This document shows, piece by piece, positions 13,253-22,389 of a stretch of 45,453 bases of DNA. The position numbers and the translations under genes are program-made. The DNA is from a virus, in the IMG/VR virus record IMGVR_UViG_3300042545_000600, positions 1-45,453 of that record, one strand, 5' to 3'. Positions within the stretch are counted from its first letter, which is position 1. Every line of letters starts with the position of its first letter. Under the pieces are notes generated by a model, which saw nothing but the letters and a program-made list of their open reading frames with translations, was not told the origin of the DNA and did not search any database.

Positions 13253-14230
13253 TTATTTGAATTTACCAAATTTATTAGATATTTGTTTTATTTTAAAGAT
13301 ATAATTTGAAAAATAGTGCTGATGTGCTGATGTTATACTACCTTCATTAAAATTTCCATCTAATTTAGGTAGATATATGTTGGATTGAAATCCTTCAGTT
13401 CTTAAATAGTCAACTTTATCTCTGATATGGAATATATCGTTCCACAAATCAGTTCCATTTACTTTTAAACCAGTATCAGTTACCCTACCTTCATTATGTA
13501 CTCTAGCATAAGTCAAAATTCGTTTTATTGAAGTGTGTGCTAATCCTAAATAATCTAAACTACCCATAACTTCCAAATCATCAACGAAATTAGAAGTTAC
13601 ATCAAATTTATCGATTACTTTTAGTAAAGATGAGGTTCTCATTACATATGTGTGATAAATGCACATAATATTTGCTTTACTACAATGAATTATAGATGTA
13701 AAATGCTTTGGTTCATCATAATAGTTAGTTGTCCAACTCCAAGGATGAGTCCAAGGGTGATTATTAGGAATTGTATATGCTGTCCATAAATCTCTTGTCT
13801 TTGGGGCCTCTAATGGAGTTTGAGTTTGATTTATTTGTTGTAATGTAGTATTCTCAAAGAATACAGCTGAACCATATGAGAAATCTAACTCAGTATGTTG
13901 TGTATATGTGTTTGATAAGTACTCTAATGTATCTTCTGCCAATAAATCATCATCATCCAATCGTACAATCAATTCACCATTAGCAAGTTTTACTCCAATT
14001 TTCCAAGAATTCTTAAATAAATCGTATGGAGTATTTGATGTGTGGTATAAAACATCATTTTTAGGATTTTGTGATTTAAAATCTTTATAAATGTTAAAAT
14101 TAACATCAGATGCTGAATCATCAAAAATAATAACCTCCCAATTCGTATGAGATTGAAGTTGGACAGATGCCAATGCTTCTTTTAATAAATCAGGTCGGTT
14201 GTATGTACGAACTATAACACTTATTTTCAC
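13253..14230 (-). CDS. GT2-family glycosyltransferase
   Basis: 325 residues of GT-A type: MKISVIVRTYNRPDLLKEAL at the N-terminus, the nucleotide-binding EVIIFDDSA (32-40), and the metal-binding LDDDDLL (91-97) that holds the DxD motif. The C-terminal half has several Trp/His-rich segments (NNHPWTHPWSWTTNYYDEP) and ends in a basic tail. It transfers a sugar from a nucleotide-sugar donor. The acceptor could be phage DNA, a fibre or capsid protein, or a host surface glycan. It lies between tail genes and the polymerase gene (18-nt gap) and carries its own promoter-like motif 17 nt upstream. Related phage GT2 genes are common and their acceptors are rarely known. Confidence 0.85.
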   Translation of the reverse strand: MKISVIVRTYNRPDLLKEALASVQLQSHTNWEVIIFDDSASDVNFNIYKDFKSQNPKNDVLYHTSNTPYDLFKNSWKIGVKLANGELIVRLDDDDLLAEDTLEYLSNTYTQHTELDFSYGSAVFFENTTLQQINQTQTPLEAPKTRDLWTAYTIPNNHPWTHPWSWTTNYYDEPKHFTSIIHCSKANIMCIYHTYVMRTSSLLKVIDKFDVTSNFVDDLEVMGSLDYLGLAHTSIKRILTYARVHNEGRVTDTGLKVNGTDLWNDIFHIRDKVDYLRTEGFQSNIYLPKLDGNFNEGSITSAHQHYFSNYIFKIKQISNKFGKFK

Positions 14231-14247
14231 TATTGCACAATTTTATA

Positions 14248-14257
14248 TACAAATATA
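14248..14257 (-). promoter_or_regulatory. Candidate late promoter element (TATATTTGTA)
   Basis: Variant with G at position 8, matching the Bacteroidota TAnnTTTG -7 box exactly, 17 nt before the glycosyltransferase ATG. Confidence 0.4.
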
Positions 14258-14262
14258 TGAAA

Positions 14263-14634
14263 TTATTTTGAATTATCCAAATTATATTTAATAAATTGTA
14301 TAAGATTTGGTAAATATAGTGCTATCTTTGGTAATTTAAGTGATGTTAATTTAAGTGATGATGAATTTGAAGCTTTAATCTCTTCTTTAGTTCCTGTTAA
14401 TCTCCAATCTAATGAAGCAACAGTATAAAAACTATTAGAAGCGTATTTCATCATAGCACTTTGTTTAACTTCATATATAGGTGAATCAAAATCATTTGCC
14501 TTTTGTAAAAAGTATCTGGTTATATACCCTTTTTTATAATCAAAATCACTTGGTTCCGGTAAATGCGTAACTACCCTTACCGGCCTATACTCTAATGGTA
14601 ATTTAATTATATTTTTATATCTATCCAAATTCAT
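14263..14634 (-). CDS. Small protein at the end of the baseplate operon
   Basis: 123 residues: a Pro/Arg-rich N-terminal half (KLPLEYRPVRVVTHLPEP), DYKKGYITRYFLQKANDFDSPIYEV (about 32-56), SFYTVASLDWRLTG, then a hydrophobic Leu/Pro-rich tail. The ATG lies 3 nt after the hub gene stop, so it is translationally coupled to baseplate genes and is probably a minor structural or assembly protein. The 'GYITRYF.QKANDFDSPIYEV' stretch resembles small proteins next to baseplate genes of other T4-like phages, from memory only. No enzymatic motif is present. Confidence 0.6.
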   Translation of the reverse strand: MNLDRYKNIIKLPLEYRPVRVVTHLPEPSDFDYKKGYITRYFLQKANDFDSPIYEVKQSAMMKYASNSFYTVASLDWRLTGTKEEIKASNSSSLKLTSLKLPKIALYLPNLIQFIKYNLDNSK

Positions 14635-14637
14635 ATT

Positions 14638-16833
14638 TTATCGCTTTGGTCTATATCCACCAGTAACTTCAGTTGTCCATACCATACCTTCGATTGTATG
14701 CTTTACAGATAACACTTGGAAAAATCCACTATTATATGCAGATGGAATTCCATTTACTTTAAATTTATCACCCCTCTTAATACCACTTATACCATGTATT
14801 GAAAATGAAAAATTAATCGGCATTAATGGAGCTGTTCCCTTTTCTTCGGTATTTTTTCCAGTTTTAAATGCTGAAAATATGGATGAGTCATTAAATGCAC
14901 CTAAATAACATATATCATATAAATCCAATCCATCTAATGTACTTTGCTCAGTATGTTCAACTTTAGGATAAAATGATAATTTACCTAATATTAAATTTAA
15001 ATTAGCTTCTTTAGCATCTTCCGTATCCATTGTTGGAATTTTAGGAGGTGGGTCTTTCTTTTTCATTTTAACCTTTATCATATCCGTTTTACTACTAAAT
15101 AAAGCTTTTGGTATATGTTTAGTATCCCCATTTAAACTCTGACCTAGTCTACTTCCTATAATTTGGTTCATTTTTGCTCCACTAATATCCAAATCAAGAC
15201 TAGCTTCCATAAAAATAGAATCAGGACCAGTTAATTGAAATGTATATGGGGTAGATGGTGTACTATTTGTTATACAATTAGTTTCAAATACTCTTAATTC
15301 TGTAGTTGTTTCATTTACAGCATGCTCTACTAATTGGAAATCCCACATACCATTTACAGCAGATGATATTCCATTTAAAATTTGATAAAGTGCATCTTTA
15401 ATAAAAAAGTTTTTAGTATCCATTACACCTTTTGCAAAATCAAAATTTATATACAAATCATGCAAATATCCCCACTCTTCTGGGTTTTTAGTAATAGTAT
15501 CTGCACCATTTGTTTGTTTTTGATTTAATGGACCTGAGTTTGGAAATTCTACTACTCCACCAACCCTATTATCAGTAACAGTTGCAGCGCTGATTAATGC
15601 ATTTATATTAGGTAATACATCTGAAATTCCTGCTAATTTCATAGCTGGTGTACTTTTATTTGGTATAAATAATTTAGTAGAATCAATACTATACATATGT
15701 TTAAATGCAGAACATGCAGTATCTTTTGTATTTAATATAAACGAAATTATTTTAGAATCTTCACCATTTAAAGTATATCCCTCTACACCAATTGCATTAA
15801 ATATTTCCATTAATGCACTAAATCTTATAAATTTTTGCTCAGATACAATTTTAGTTCCTTTTGGAAATGAAACTTTTTCACCACCAACAAGTAGTTTACT
15901 TTCAGCAAATGTAATACCAAATAAACTTTTACCATCAGTTGAATCATTAACCATCCCAGATACCTCTTCATCAAATCCTATAAAATTATTTACATCAGAT
16001 AAAGAATCTTGCAAAGCTTTTACATGAGCTGTTTGTCTTGTACCAGGAAGTGAATTATAACACTTCATCCATCTTTGTTTACCAAGAGCAGCTTCACCAG
16101 CAGTTTCTATATCATTTTCACCATAAATAGGTTCGCTTGCTAATGTACCTTCATCACCATCCTTTTGAACACCAGTTTCAGATGTAACTAAATACGATGG
16201 TAACTCTGTATATCCCGTACATTTGCCACTAATAATCCATTTATCACCATCTATACTAATACTTCCACCAGTATTAAATCCTAAGTAGTTATCGTATTCA
16301 TAACCTCCCGTTTTTCTTTGTGCATCAGTTTTTTGAAATGATTGAAATGATGATACAGTTGCCGCATTTAATCCAACCAATCCACCAACTCCAGCAGCAG
16401 TGTTCCAACCCCATTCAATGAATATGGAATAACCCGGTTCTAAGAAATATTTAGATAATTCCTCCATTTGCGATTTACTAAAACAAGTAATTGAAAATGT
16501 TGCTTTTCTAGAAAGATTTCCTGCACCTTCATCAATTTCTAATGAAGTTACAATAGCAGCAGGTCTTTGAGGTCCACTACTACCACCACCAACAGCAGAT
16601 TTACCATCCCAACGAGTTCCAATAATACCAGATGAATTAGAGCTACCATAAATACCAGCAGCATCAAATAGTTTTACATTTGGATTTGAATACATTGTTA
16701 AACCCGGACTTGCTCCAGATGTTAATCTAACCCACGCGTTTAAACCTGATACTTTAAATGAATTACCCTTTCTACCATCTAACTTGGATGTAATTCCACT
16801 TTTTATTTGAGAGAAATTTGGAAATGTTGACAT
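14638..16833 (-). CDS. Baseplate hub protein (gp27-like role)
   Basis: 731 residues. The N-terminal region has a glycine/serine-rich loop, then RPAAIVTSLEIDEGAG and KATFSITCFSKSQMEELSKYFLEPGYSIFIEWGWN (about 105-145), a pattern common in hub proteins of T4-like phages that thread the tail tube into the baseplate. The middle contains a long Thr/Ser-rich section, and the C-terminal part has LDLYDICYLGAF and SFSIHGISGIKRGDKFKVNGIP, typical of the tube-like domains of gpD/gp27 hub proteins, ending VEGMVWTTEVTGGYRP-like. It lies 3 nt from genes on either side. No lysozyme domain (gp5-like) is visible in this protein, so the spike is probably encoded elsewhere. Confidence 0.75.
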   Translation of the reverse strand: MSTFPNFSQIKSGITSKLDGRKGNSFKVSGLNAWVRLTSGASPGLTMYSNPNVKLFDAAGIYGSSNSSGIIGTRWDGKSAVGGGSSGPQRPAAIVTSLEIDEGAGNLSRKATFSITCFSKSQMEELSKYFLEPGYSIFIEWGWNTAAGVGGLVGLNAATVSSFQSFQKTDAQRKTGGYEYDNYLGFNTGGSISIDGDKWIISGKCTGYTELPSYLVTSETGVQKDGDEGTLASEPIYGENDIETAGEAALGKQRWMKCYNSLPGTRQTAHVKALQDSLSDVNNFIGFDEEVSGMVNDSTDGKSLFGITFAESKLLVGGEKVSFPKGTKIVSEQKFIRFSALMEIFNAIGVEGYTLNGEDSKIISFILNTKDTACSAFKHMYSIDSTKLFIPNKSTPAMKLAGISDVLPNINALISAATVTDNRVGGVVEFPNSGPLNQKQTNGADTITKNPEEWGYLHDLYINFDFAKGVMDTKNFFIKDALYQILNGISSAVNGMWDFQLVEHAVNETTTELRVFETNCITNSTPSTPYTFQLTGPDSIFMEASLDLDISGAKMNQIIGSRLGQSLNGDTKHIPKALFSSKTDMIKVKMKKKDPPPKIPTMDTEDAKEANLNLILGKLSFYPKVEHTEQSTLDGLDLYDICYLGAFNDSSIFSAFKTGKNTEEKGTAPLMPINFSFSIHGISGIKRGDKFKVNGIPSAYNSGFFQVLSVKHTIEGMVWTTEVTGGYRPKR

Positions 16834-16836
16834 AAC

Positions 16837-17127
16837 TTATTGATTAAAATTGTTGCTTATCTCTATATAATTTGTAGGTATTCTTAATACAGTTCCATCT
16901 TGAATTCCAAATGGTGCATCATGTATATTATTAGCAGATGCAATTATCCACCAAAGTGATGCATCTTCATAGTATTGATATGCTAGAGTATCAAATCTAT
17001 CATCTGATTCAGTAACTACATAGATATCAGTATCACTTAATGGAATATCAGGGTATATCTTTGAACGATATACTCGTCTACCATCATTAGTATTTCTGAT
17101 TTCTGTATTTTCGTATCTACTTGCCAT
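16837..17127 (-). CDS. LysM-like baseplate protein (gp53 / tail protein X-like)
   Basis: 96 residues. IYVVTESDDRFDTLAYQYYEDASLWWIIASANNI (about 36-69) followed by IQDGTVLRIPTNY is the LysM-type beta-alpha-alpha-beta pattern found in T4 gp53 and in the P2 tail protein X family. In those phages it ties the baseplate wedge or hub to the tube rather than binding peptidoglycan. It sits between the tube-cap and hub genes with gaps of 11 and 3 nt, the usual place for this protein. Confidence 0.85.
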   Translation of the reverse strand: MASRYENTEIRNTNDGRRVYRSKIYPDIPLSDTDIYVVTESDDRFDTLAYQYYEDASLWWIIASANNIHDAPFGIQDGTVLRIPTNYIEISNNFNQ

Positions 17128-17138
17128 ATACTTTTATT

Positions 17139-18713
17139 TTATTTATATGCATATTTTGATTTGTTATAAGTTGTTGATTTACTTTCAATTAGTGTCATAC
17201 TAATAGCAACATCAACTATCATTGGCAATACCATACCTTTTTTAATTTCCCAAGGATAATTATCATCAATTGTATATGATAATGAATCTATAAATGCCTC
17301 TTTACCTTTATATAAGTTACCCACTGTAAAATACATTAAAGGTGGTGTAACAGATAACCCAGAATATGCAGTTGGATAAGTCATACCAGTCAACGCATCT
17401 AATTTTTTCCAAGCAATTGTATGTTCAGCTTCATTTAAAGAAAATACTTTAAAATTAAAACTAACACTACGTTCAATTCCAGTATATGTATAATAATTAA
17501 ATGGTGAACCTATAAATTTATTAGAATCCCAACTTGGTGACATTGTTTCAGTTAATGCGGTAATTGTACCTCTAAATTGAACAAGCTTTTTATCAGCTAC
17601 TGATTGAAATCTTAAAGCAACAAAATCAGCATCTTCATTTTTTGCATTTACATCCAATTCATTTATTATATCCCTATTGGTGTACATACCACGCTTATCA
17701 GTTTCTAAAAATGTAGTCTTATCCCACTTAGATTGTTTTTTAGATTCTGAGAATTTTTTTATTTTATCAGGTTCTTTTGAGAATATAATTGGTTTGAATT
17801 CTAATTCCTGCTTATATGATAAATCATTTCTATCTTTAGGTGTATCTCCTTCTGGAAATATTGTTTTAGTATAAGATGCACCTTTTGCATCAAGCTGTCC
17901 ATTTTCAGGTTTAGTTGATGGAGTTGCATCTTTATCAAATCCATAATTAGTTGAAACAACTCCAAAAAAATCAGTACTGGTTTTAGTAAATCCAGTAACA
18001 CTACCCTTTACAATTACAGTTCCTTCTGTTTTTAATCCAGTACGTTCCGAACCTCCAAATAGTTTATTTCTAAGCGCATCTTTACCAAGTTTTATAGCGG
18101 CTCCTAATGCTTGTTTACCAATAGTTTTTAAATTACCACCACCTAAACCTTTTAGTAACTTACCTAATAATGAACCTTCGGCTGATTTTTTAATTGCAGC
18201 TAAATCATTCATTCTATCTTGAACCAATCCTAAATTTATTTTTTCAGTACCAAGCGTTCCACCTGCCATCAATTTACCAACTACATAAGTTGGAGTTGCT
18301 CCTATTGGAATACCTAATTTAGAATTTACACTATCTCTTAATTTTGAAACCTTTCCACCAATCTTACCGCTATCACTCAATTCACCCGATGTAGCTGATT
18401 TCATAGCATCCAACATTGGTGTAGTTCTTAGTGTAATTCTCGTTAGTTCATTACCATATATTACAGGTGTTGATAATCCTCTGATTATACGAACTCCTGT
18501 CAACTCTTCTTCTAATAAAGTTTCACTTCTTCTTACACCAATTACTTTTCTTAATAATCTTGCAGCTGCAAATCCAGTATTATTTACTAATAAATCAGTA
18601 GTAGATATCCTAATATCTTTACTATTTCGTACATCATAAGCAACGGCAGCAGTTTTACCATCCTGAGATGCTAATTGTTTACTTTTAAATAATTCTTCTA
18701 ATGTTTGTGCCAT
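17139..18713 (-). CDS. Baseplate tail-tube cap/initiator protein (gp48/gp54-like)
   Basis: 524 residues. The N-terminal half is helical and Gly/Lys-rich. The C-terminal half has FVALRFQSVADKKLVQFRGTITALTETMSPSWDSNKFIGSPFNYYTYTGIERSVSFNFKV and later LTGMTYPTAYSG, DNYPWEIKKGMVLPMIVDVAI. The first segment follows the tube-protein fold (RFRG... strands and a curved sheet) and is the hallmark of tube-initiator baseplate proteins that seed tube polymerisation. The stop is 11 nt before the LysM-like gene and the ATG is one base after the tape measure stop, as in other T4-like gene orders. Confidence 0.7.
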   Translation of the reverse strand: MAQTLEELFKSKQLASQDGKTAAVAYDVRNSKDIRISTTDLLVNNTGFAAARLLRKVIGVRRSETLLEEELTGVRIIRGLSTPVIYGNELTRITLRTTPMLDAMKSATSGELSDSGKIGGKVSKLRDSVNSKLGIPIGATPTYVVGKLMAGGTLGTEKINLGLVQDRMNDLAAIKKSAEGSLLGKLLKGLGGGNLKTIGKQALGAAIKLGKDALRNKLFGGSERTGLKTEGTVIVKGSVTGFTKTSTDFFGVVSTNYGFDKDATPSTKPENGQLDAKGASYTKTIFPEGDTPKDRNDLSYKQELEFKPIIFSKEPDKIKKFSESKKQSKWDKTTFLETDKRGMYTNRDIINELDVNAKNEDADFVALRFQSVADKKLVQFRGTITALTETMSPSWDSNKFIGSPFNYYTYTGIERSVSFNFKVFSLNEAEHTIAWKKLDALTGMTYPTAYSGLSVTPPLMYFTVGNLYKGKEAFIDSLSYTIDDNYPWEIKKGMVLPMIVDVAISMTLIESKSTTYNKSKYAYK

Positions 18714-18714
18714 A

Positions 18715-21700
18715 TTATATTGCGTATGAATTACTTCCTACCTTATTTACCACTCTACCAATTGCGGCTGATACTTTTGTTCCATCCATATAAACACCAA
18801 CCTTACCAGAACTAAGGTCAGCTCTTAAACCTTTAATTTCATCTAATAATGCGGTATCACCACCTTCAGCACCGGCTCCTTCTCCACCACCCATTCCTAA
18901 CATTGAACCAACACCAACTGCTATTGCTCCAACAGCAGCTACAGCCATTAAACCAGGCAATGCAGCTATACCAGCTACACCTACTAAAGTCAATGCTCCA
19001 GCTAATCCTACTAACGCAAGAGATAGAGCGGCTATTGGTGCAATGTATTGGAACATTTCTCCAATAACACTACCAACCGTTGACATTGCCGTTATAACAC
19101 TTGTCAATCCACCACCTAATGTAGCTAGTGAAGTAGTTATTAAACTTAATCCAGTACCAACCAACATTATACCAGCTCCCACAAGAAGTAAACCAGGTGC
19201 GGCAATTAAACCGGCTAATCCGAATCCCATCAATGCTAACGATAATGTACCTAATGAAAGTGATAACATAGCAATCGGTCCAGCATATTCAAACATTCCA
19301 CTCAATACACTTCCTATTTGTGGAAGTATTCCTAACACACTTCCTAATCCACCACTTAATGTAGTAAGTGCAGTTGATATTAGTGTTAATCCAGCACCAA
19401 CCATCATTATACCAGCTCCCACAAGAAGTAAACCAGGTGCGGCTATTAAACCAGCCATACCAAATCCTATCAATGCGAATGATAGTACCCCCAATGAAAG
19501 TGATAACATAGCCATTGGTCCTACAAATGCGAATATACCAGCCAATACATCTCCGATTTGTGATATTGATGATATTACACTTCCCATAGAACCACCAATT
19601 GCGTTAAATCCAGCTGCGGCAACTAATAAACCAGCACCCAATGTCATCATTGCAATTCCTAATCCAGCTAATGCTAATAAACCAGCTCCAAATATAAATG
19701 CTCCTGCACCAGTCATCATTAATGAACCTAATGCGAATGCAGCTGCTCCAAATATTACTAAACCAGCTCCAGCTGCTATTACTGAACCAATGTCCAATCC
19801 ACTTATTAAACTCATTGCGTATGCAAATGGTACTAATGCTAATCCTAATATTGCTACTGCCAATGCTCCTTTTATCATATCACCTTGTGCTTTTCCTAAT
19901 ACATAAGCAATTGCGGCCAAACCAGCTACCCCAACTAAACCCTTTCCAACATCTTCCCACTTAACAGTTGCAAATTCTTGGAATGCTTTAGCTGCTACAT
20001 ATAATGCGGCTGCCATAATTAACATAGCTGCGGCTCCTTTAATTAAATCATTTGCCTTAATACCCTTACCCATTTTACCCATCTTATCCCCAGCATCGGT
20101 ATCCGGTGTTTTTATACTTTTTGCTTTATCACCAACACCAGCTAAAAGTTTATCTTTAGCTCCACCAGCAACAGCATCAGTAGCACCCCCACCAAATAAA
20201 CCAGCTACTTTTTGTGCACCCATCTTAACTAAGTTCTTTAAGAAATCAGCTGATTTAGTAACTATACCACCCATATCGATGCCCAATGATTTAAACCCTT
20301 GGCCAAGTTGACCACTCATTGTAATCATCCCACCAAGCCCCTCTAATCCAGTACCTAAATATTTATTTAATCCCATGTTAAGGGTTTCCCCCATAGCACT
20401 AAACGTTTCATTTACAGCAGCACCCATTGTATTGGCATTCTCTTGGTTTGTAGCCATTTTTTCCAATTCTGCAACCGAAACTCCTAATAAATCAGCGGAT
20501 GCTTTCTTTTGGAAGTAATCCATTTTGTTGAATGCTTCAATACCACCTAATGCACTTAAGGTTTCATTCATTGCACCTTGCATATCACCTTCATATGCTA
20601 ATGCTCTAGCTCTATCTAAGTTGATATCTTTACCAAGCATTGCACCTAATTCTAATTCCTTAGTAATAGATGATTCGAAATCCAATAGGTTATCAGCAAC
20701 ACCACTAATGGTACTCATATTTACACCTAATTTCTTAGCGTATCCTGCTGCTTGTAATATATTTTTACCACCATCTTTTCCAAATAATGCAAACTCTTCA
20801 GCTGAACCAGCTAAATCTGCCATTAAATCGGCAGGTATAATTCCATTTTGGTTTGCAAACTCCTGAGTGGTTTTAATCATATTTGCTGCTATTTCGGTTG
20901 AACCACCATTCAACCTTGCAAATGAACCCATTAATCCAACTGCTTCGGTATTTGTTATACCCATATTAGCAGCTATTAACCCAACATTAGCTTGTGTTTG
21001 GAATGTTGCAGCAGATACATCTCCGAATTCAGATGCTAATGATTTTACAGTACTAGCAGTATCTTCAAATATAAATCCTAATGCAGTTGCGGATGTAGTT
21101 GAAGAGTTCAATCCTTGTGAGAATGATTGCCCCAACTCTTTATTCATATCACCAAATTTATTGGCGAACGCACCAGTTGCAATTACTAATGCTCCAATAG
21201 CTGCTTGAGGTCTTAGTAAAAATGTTGTTAAGGTTGAACCTAATGCTCCTATTTTTTTCTTTATAGCATCAAACGCAGTTGCCTGTTCTTCTAATATATC
21301 TTTTTGTTCTTGTGTTAGAGATGCCATATCCCTTGCAGCTACAACCTGAGATTCAATGGATGCTTCTATTTGCCCTTGAATACTTAGAAATTGTTTAGCT
21401 ACATTAGTTCTCTTATCCAATGCATTAACTTGCTCTTGAATTTGGTCACTAATTGAATTTAATTTATCTTCTAATTCAGCTTTTTGAACAATATCATCAG
21501 CGGTTAGTTGAGCTAACTCTTTTGCTATCGATGATTGTTCGTTATATTGTGATAATATATCAGTTACAATATCAGATGATGTTTTATTTCTTTCAGAAAT
21601 TTCACTACCTCTTGCTAATTGGTCTGATACACTAGTTGCTATATCTCTTTGTAATATCGCTTGAGTTCGCATTTCATTAGAAACAGCTGAGTATATTGTA

Positions 21701-21924
21701 CCCAACGATTTAGCTTCTTGCTCTAATGTAACAGCACCCTGTACTGTTTTATTTTGATTATCAACAAATGTCTTTAAAGTACCTACTATTCCCTCTAATC
21801 TACTTTTTAATTTAATATAAGTTTCATCCAACTTAGCGGCATCTTTTCCCTGCTCAAGCTGAATTTGCTTAATTTGTTTTAGTATCTCAACTCTTTCTTT
21901 AAGTAGACTGTTGCTATCTGCCAT
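18715..21924 (-). CDS. Tape measure protein
   Basis: 1069 residues. The first 220 residues are coiled-coil (LLKERVEILKQIKQIQLEQGKDAAKLDETYIKL; many Q/E/K). A middle region with Phe/Ala/Gly-rich helices (TTEFANQNGI-like) follows. From about residue 620 on there are many hydrophobic membrane-like helices (MLIMAAALYVAAKAF, GLLLVGAGIMMVGAGL). The hydrophobic part holds an 80-residue tandem repeat, seen at DNA level as a 240-bp period. Tape measures set tail length and often enter the host membrane during DNA ejection. At about 1.5 angstrom per residue this would give a tail near 160 nm (inference). Position between the chaperone/small coiled-coil genes and the tube cap agrees. Confidence 0.92.
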   Translation of the reverse strand: MADSNSLLKERVEILKQIKQIQLEQGKDAAKLDETYIKLKSRLEGIVGTLKTFVDNQNKTVQGAVTLEQEAKSLGTIYSAVSNEMRTQAILQRDIATSVSDQLARGSEISERNKTSSDIVTDILSQYNEQSSIAKELAQLTADDIVQKAELEDKLNSISDQIQEQVNALDKRTNVAKQFLSIQGQIEASIESQVVAARDMASLTQEQKDILEEQATAFDAIKKKIGALGSTLTTFLLRPQAAIGALVIATGAFANKFGDMNKELGQSFSQGLNSSTTSATALGFIFEDTASTVKSLASEFGDVSAATFQTQANVGLIAANMGITNTEAVGLMGSFARLNGGSTEIAANMIKTTQEFANQNGIIPADLMADLAGSAEEFALFGKDGGKNILQAAGYAKKLGVNMSTISGVADNLLDFESSITKELELGAMLGKDINLDRARALAYEGDMQGAMNETLSALGGIEAFNKMDYFQKKASADLLGVSVAELEKMATNQENANTMGAAVNETFSAMGETLNMGLNKYLGTGLEGLGGMITMSGQLGQGFKSLGIDMGGIVTKSADFLKNLVKMGAQKVAGLFGGGATDAVAGGAKDKLLAGVGDKAKSIKTPDTDAGDKMGKMGKGIKANDLIKGAAAMLIMAAALYVAAKAFQEFATVKWEDVGKGLVGVAGLAAIAYVLGKAQGDMIKGALAVAILGLALVPFAYAMSLISGLDIGSVIAAGAGLVIFGAAAFALGSLMMTGAGAFIFGAGLLALAGLGIAMMTLGAGLLVAAAGFNAIGGSMGSVISSISQIGDVLAGIFAFVGPMAMLSLSLGVLSFALIGFGMAGLIAAPGLLLVGAGIMMVGAGLTLISTALTTLSGGLGSVLGILPQIGSVLSGMFEYAGPIAMLSLSLGTLSLALMGFGLAGLIAAPGLLLVGAGIMLVGTGLSLITTSLATLGGGLTSVITAMSTVGSVIGEMFQYIAPIAALSLALVGLAGALTLVGVAGIAALPGLMAVAAVGAIAVGVGSMLGMGGGEGAGAEGGDTALLDEIKGLRADLSSGKVGVYMDGTKVSAAIGRVVNKVGSNSYAI
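19020..19560 (-). repeat. 240-bp tandem repeat inside the tape measure gene
   Basis: Two near-identical 240-bp units and a diverged third encode 80-residue units such as 'GPMAMLSLSLG...GLLLVGAGIM'. Identical 20-base stretches recur exactly 240 bp apart (for instance around 19171 and 19411). Duplication here would lengthen the tail in fixed steps. Confidence 0.75.
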
Positions 21925-21930
21925 AATTTA

Positions 21931-22125
21931 TTATAAATCCTTAAGAATTTTCTCTAACTCTTTGATTTCTTTTTCAATGGTTGTTAATCTGGCAGTAACG
22001 TGAGTAGGAACTCCTTTCTTTTTGGCTTGTTGTATAAACCTGTCTTGAGTACCCTTTTGAAGGTCATCTAAAAAACGATTTATGAATCCAACAATTGAAC
22101 CTTCGTTTAAATTTTTCTTTCCCAT
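21931..22125 (-). CDS. Small coiled-coil protein upstream of the tape measure
   Basis: 64 residues. The N-terminal half is basic (GKKNLNEGSIVGFINRFLDDLQKG) and the C-terminal half is a coiled coil (TTIEKEIKELEKILKDL). The stop is 6 nt before the tape measure ATG, so the two are co-translated. This is the position of small tape-measure-associated chaperones in other tailed phages, but no family is recognised. A consensus promoter-like motif lies 24 nt before the ATG, directly after the terminator at 22170-22200, so this gene starts a transcription unit. Confidence 0.65.
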   Translation of the reverse strand: MGKKNLNEGSIVGFINRFLDDLQKGTQDRFIQQAKKKGVPTHVTARLTTIEKEIKELEKILKDL

Positions 22126-22149
22126 AATAATTTATGTTATTCGTACTCC

Positions 22150-22159
22150 TATAAATATA
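22150..22159 (-). promoter_or_regulatory. Candidate late promoter element (TATATTTATA)
   Basis: Consensus copy 24 nt before the ATG at 22125 and immediately downstream (minus strand) of a strong terminator, as expected for a new unit covering the tape measure and baseplate genes. Confidence 0.5.
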
Positions 22160-22169
22160 AAGATAAAAA

Positions 22170-22200
22170 AAAGTGAGGATTATCTTTTAATCCTCACTTT
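22170..22200 (-). terminator. Strong rho-independent terminator overlapping the chaperone extension stop
   Basis: A perfect 12-bp stem, AAAGTGAGGATT (22170-22181) with AATCCTCACTTT (22189-22200), has a 7-nt loop and is followed on the minus strand by TTTTTTAT. The stop codon of the frameshifted extension (22180-22182) lies inside the hairpin, so its last codons are part of the terminator. Confidence 0.9.
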
Positions 22201-22389
22201 CGATTGTTGTTGTGCTTTTTTATGTTCTTCGGATTCTTTCTTTTTTAACTCAATTAATTTGTTAAAATAGAATTTTCTCCATTGTGATGGCATGAAATAC
22301 ACATCATTCCAGCTGAATCCATTACCATAATTAACCAACTCCCAAATTTGAGTATGGAGTTGAATACTATAATCACTCGGTAGGGTAAA
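22180..22389 (-). CDS. Frameshift extension of the tail assembly chaperone (no own start)
   Basis: A 68-codon open frame overlaps the end of the 22373-23146 gene in the +1 frame and ends TAA at 22180-22182. It reads like a true protein: TLPSDYSIQLHTQIWELVNY, then GNGFSWNDVYFMPSQWRKFY and a charged helix (KLIELKKKESEEHKKAQQQ). No ATG occurs near its beginning: the first in-frame Met is in 'YFMPSQW', in the middle of the conserved-looking part. An upstream in-frame stop limits any crossing to the interval 22373-22396, which holds a run of seven T on the coding strand (22387-22393). A +1 or -2 slip on that run yields a fused protein of about 320 residues, as is usual for tail assembly chaperones upstream of the tape measure gene. 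Confidence 0.75.
   Translation of the reverse strand, partial: FTLPSDYSIQLHTQIWELVNYGNGFSWNDVYFMPSQWRKFYFNKLIELKKKESEEHKKAQQQSKVRIKR

Noticed and set aside
19043-19906. Plus-strand open frame of 287 codons opposite the tape measure gene
   Set aside because: It is antisense to the Ala/Gly/Leu-rich tape measure helices, is Pro/Asn-rich and carries no motif. The minus-strand gene explains the region.
22230-22388. -1 frame after the seven-T run of the chaperone gene
   Set aside because: It is open for about 50 codons but its product has no protein-like pattern and ends without a conserved segment. The +1 frame has a clear MPSQWRKFY-type sequence.
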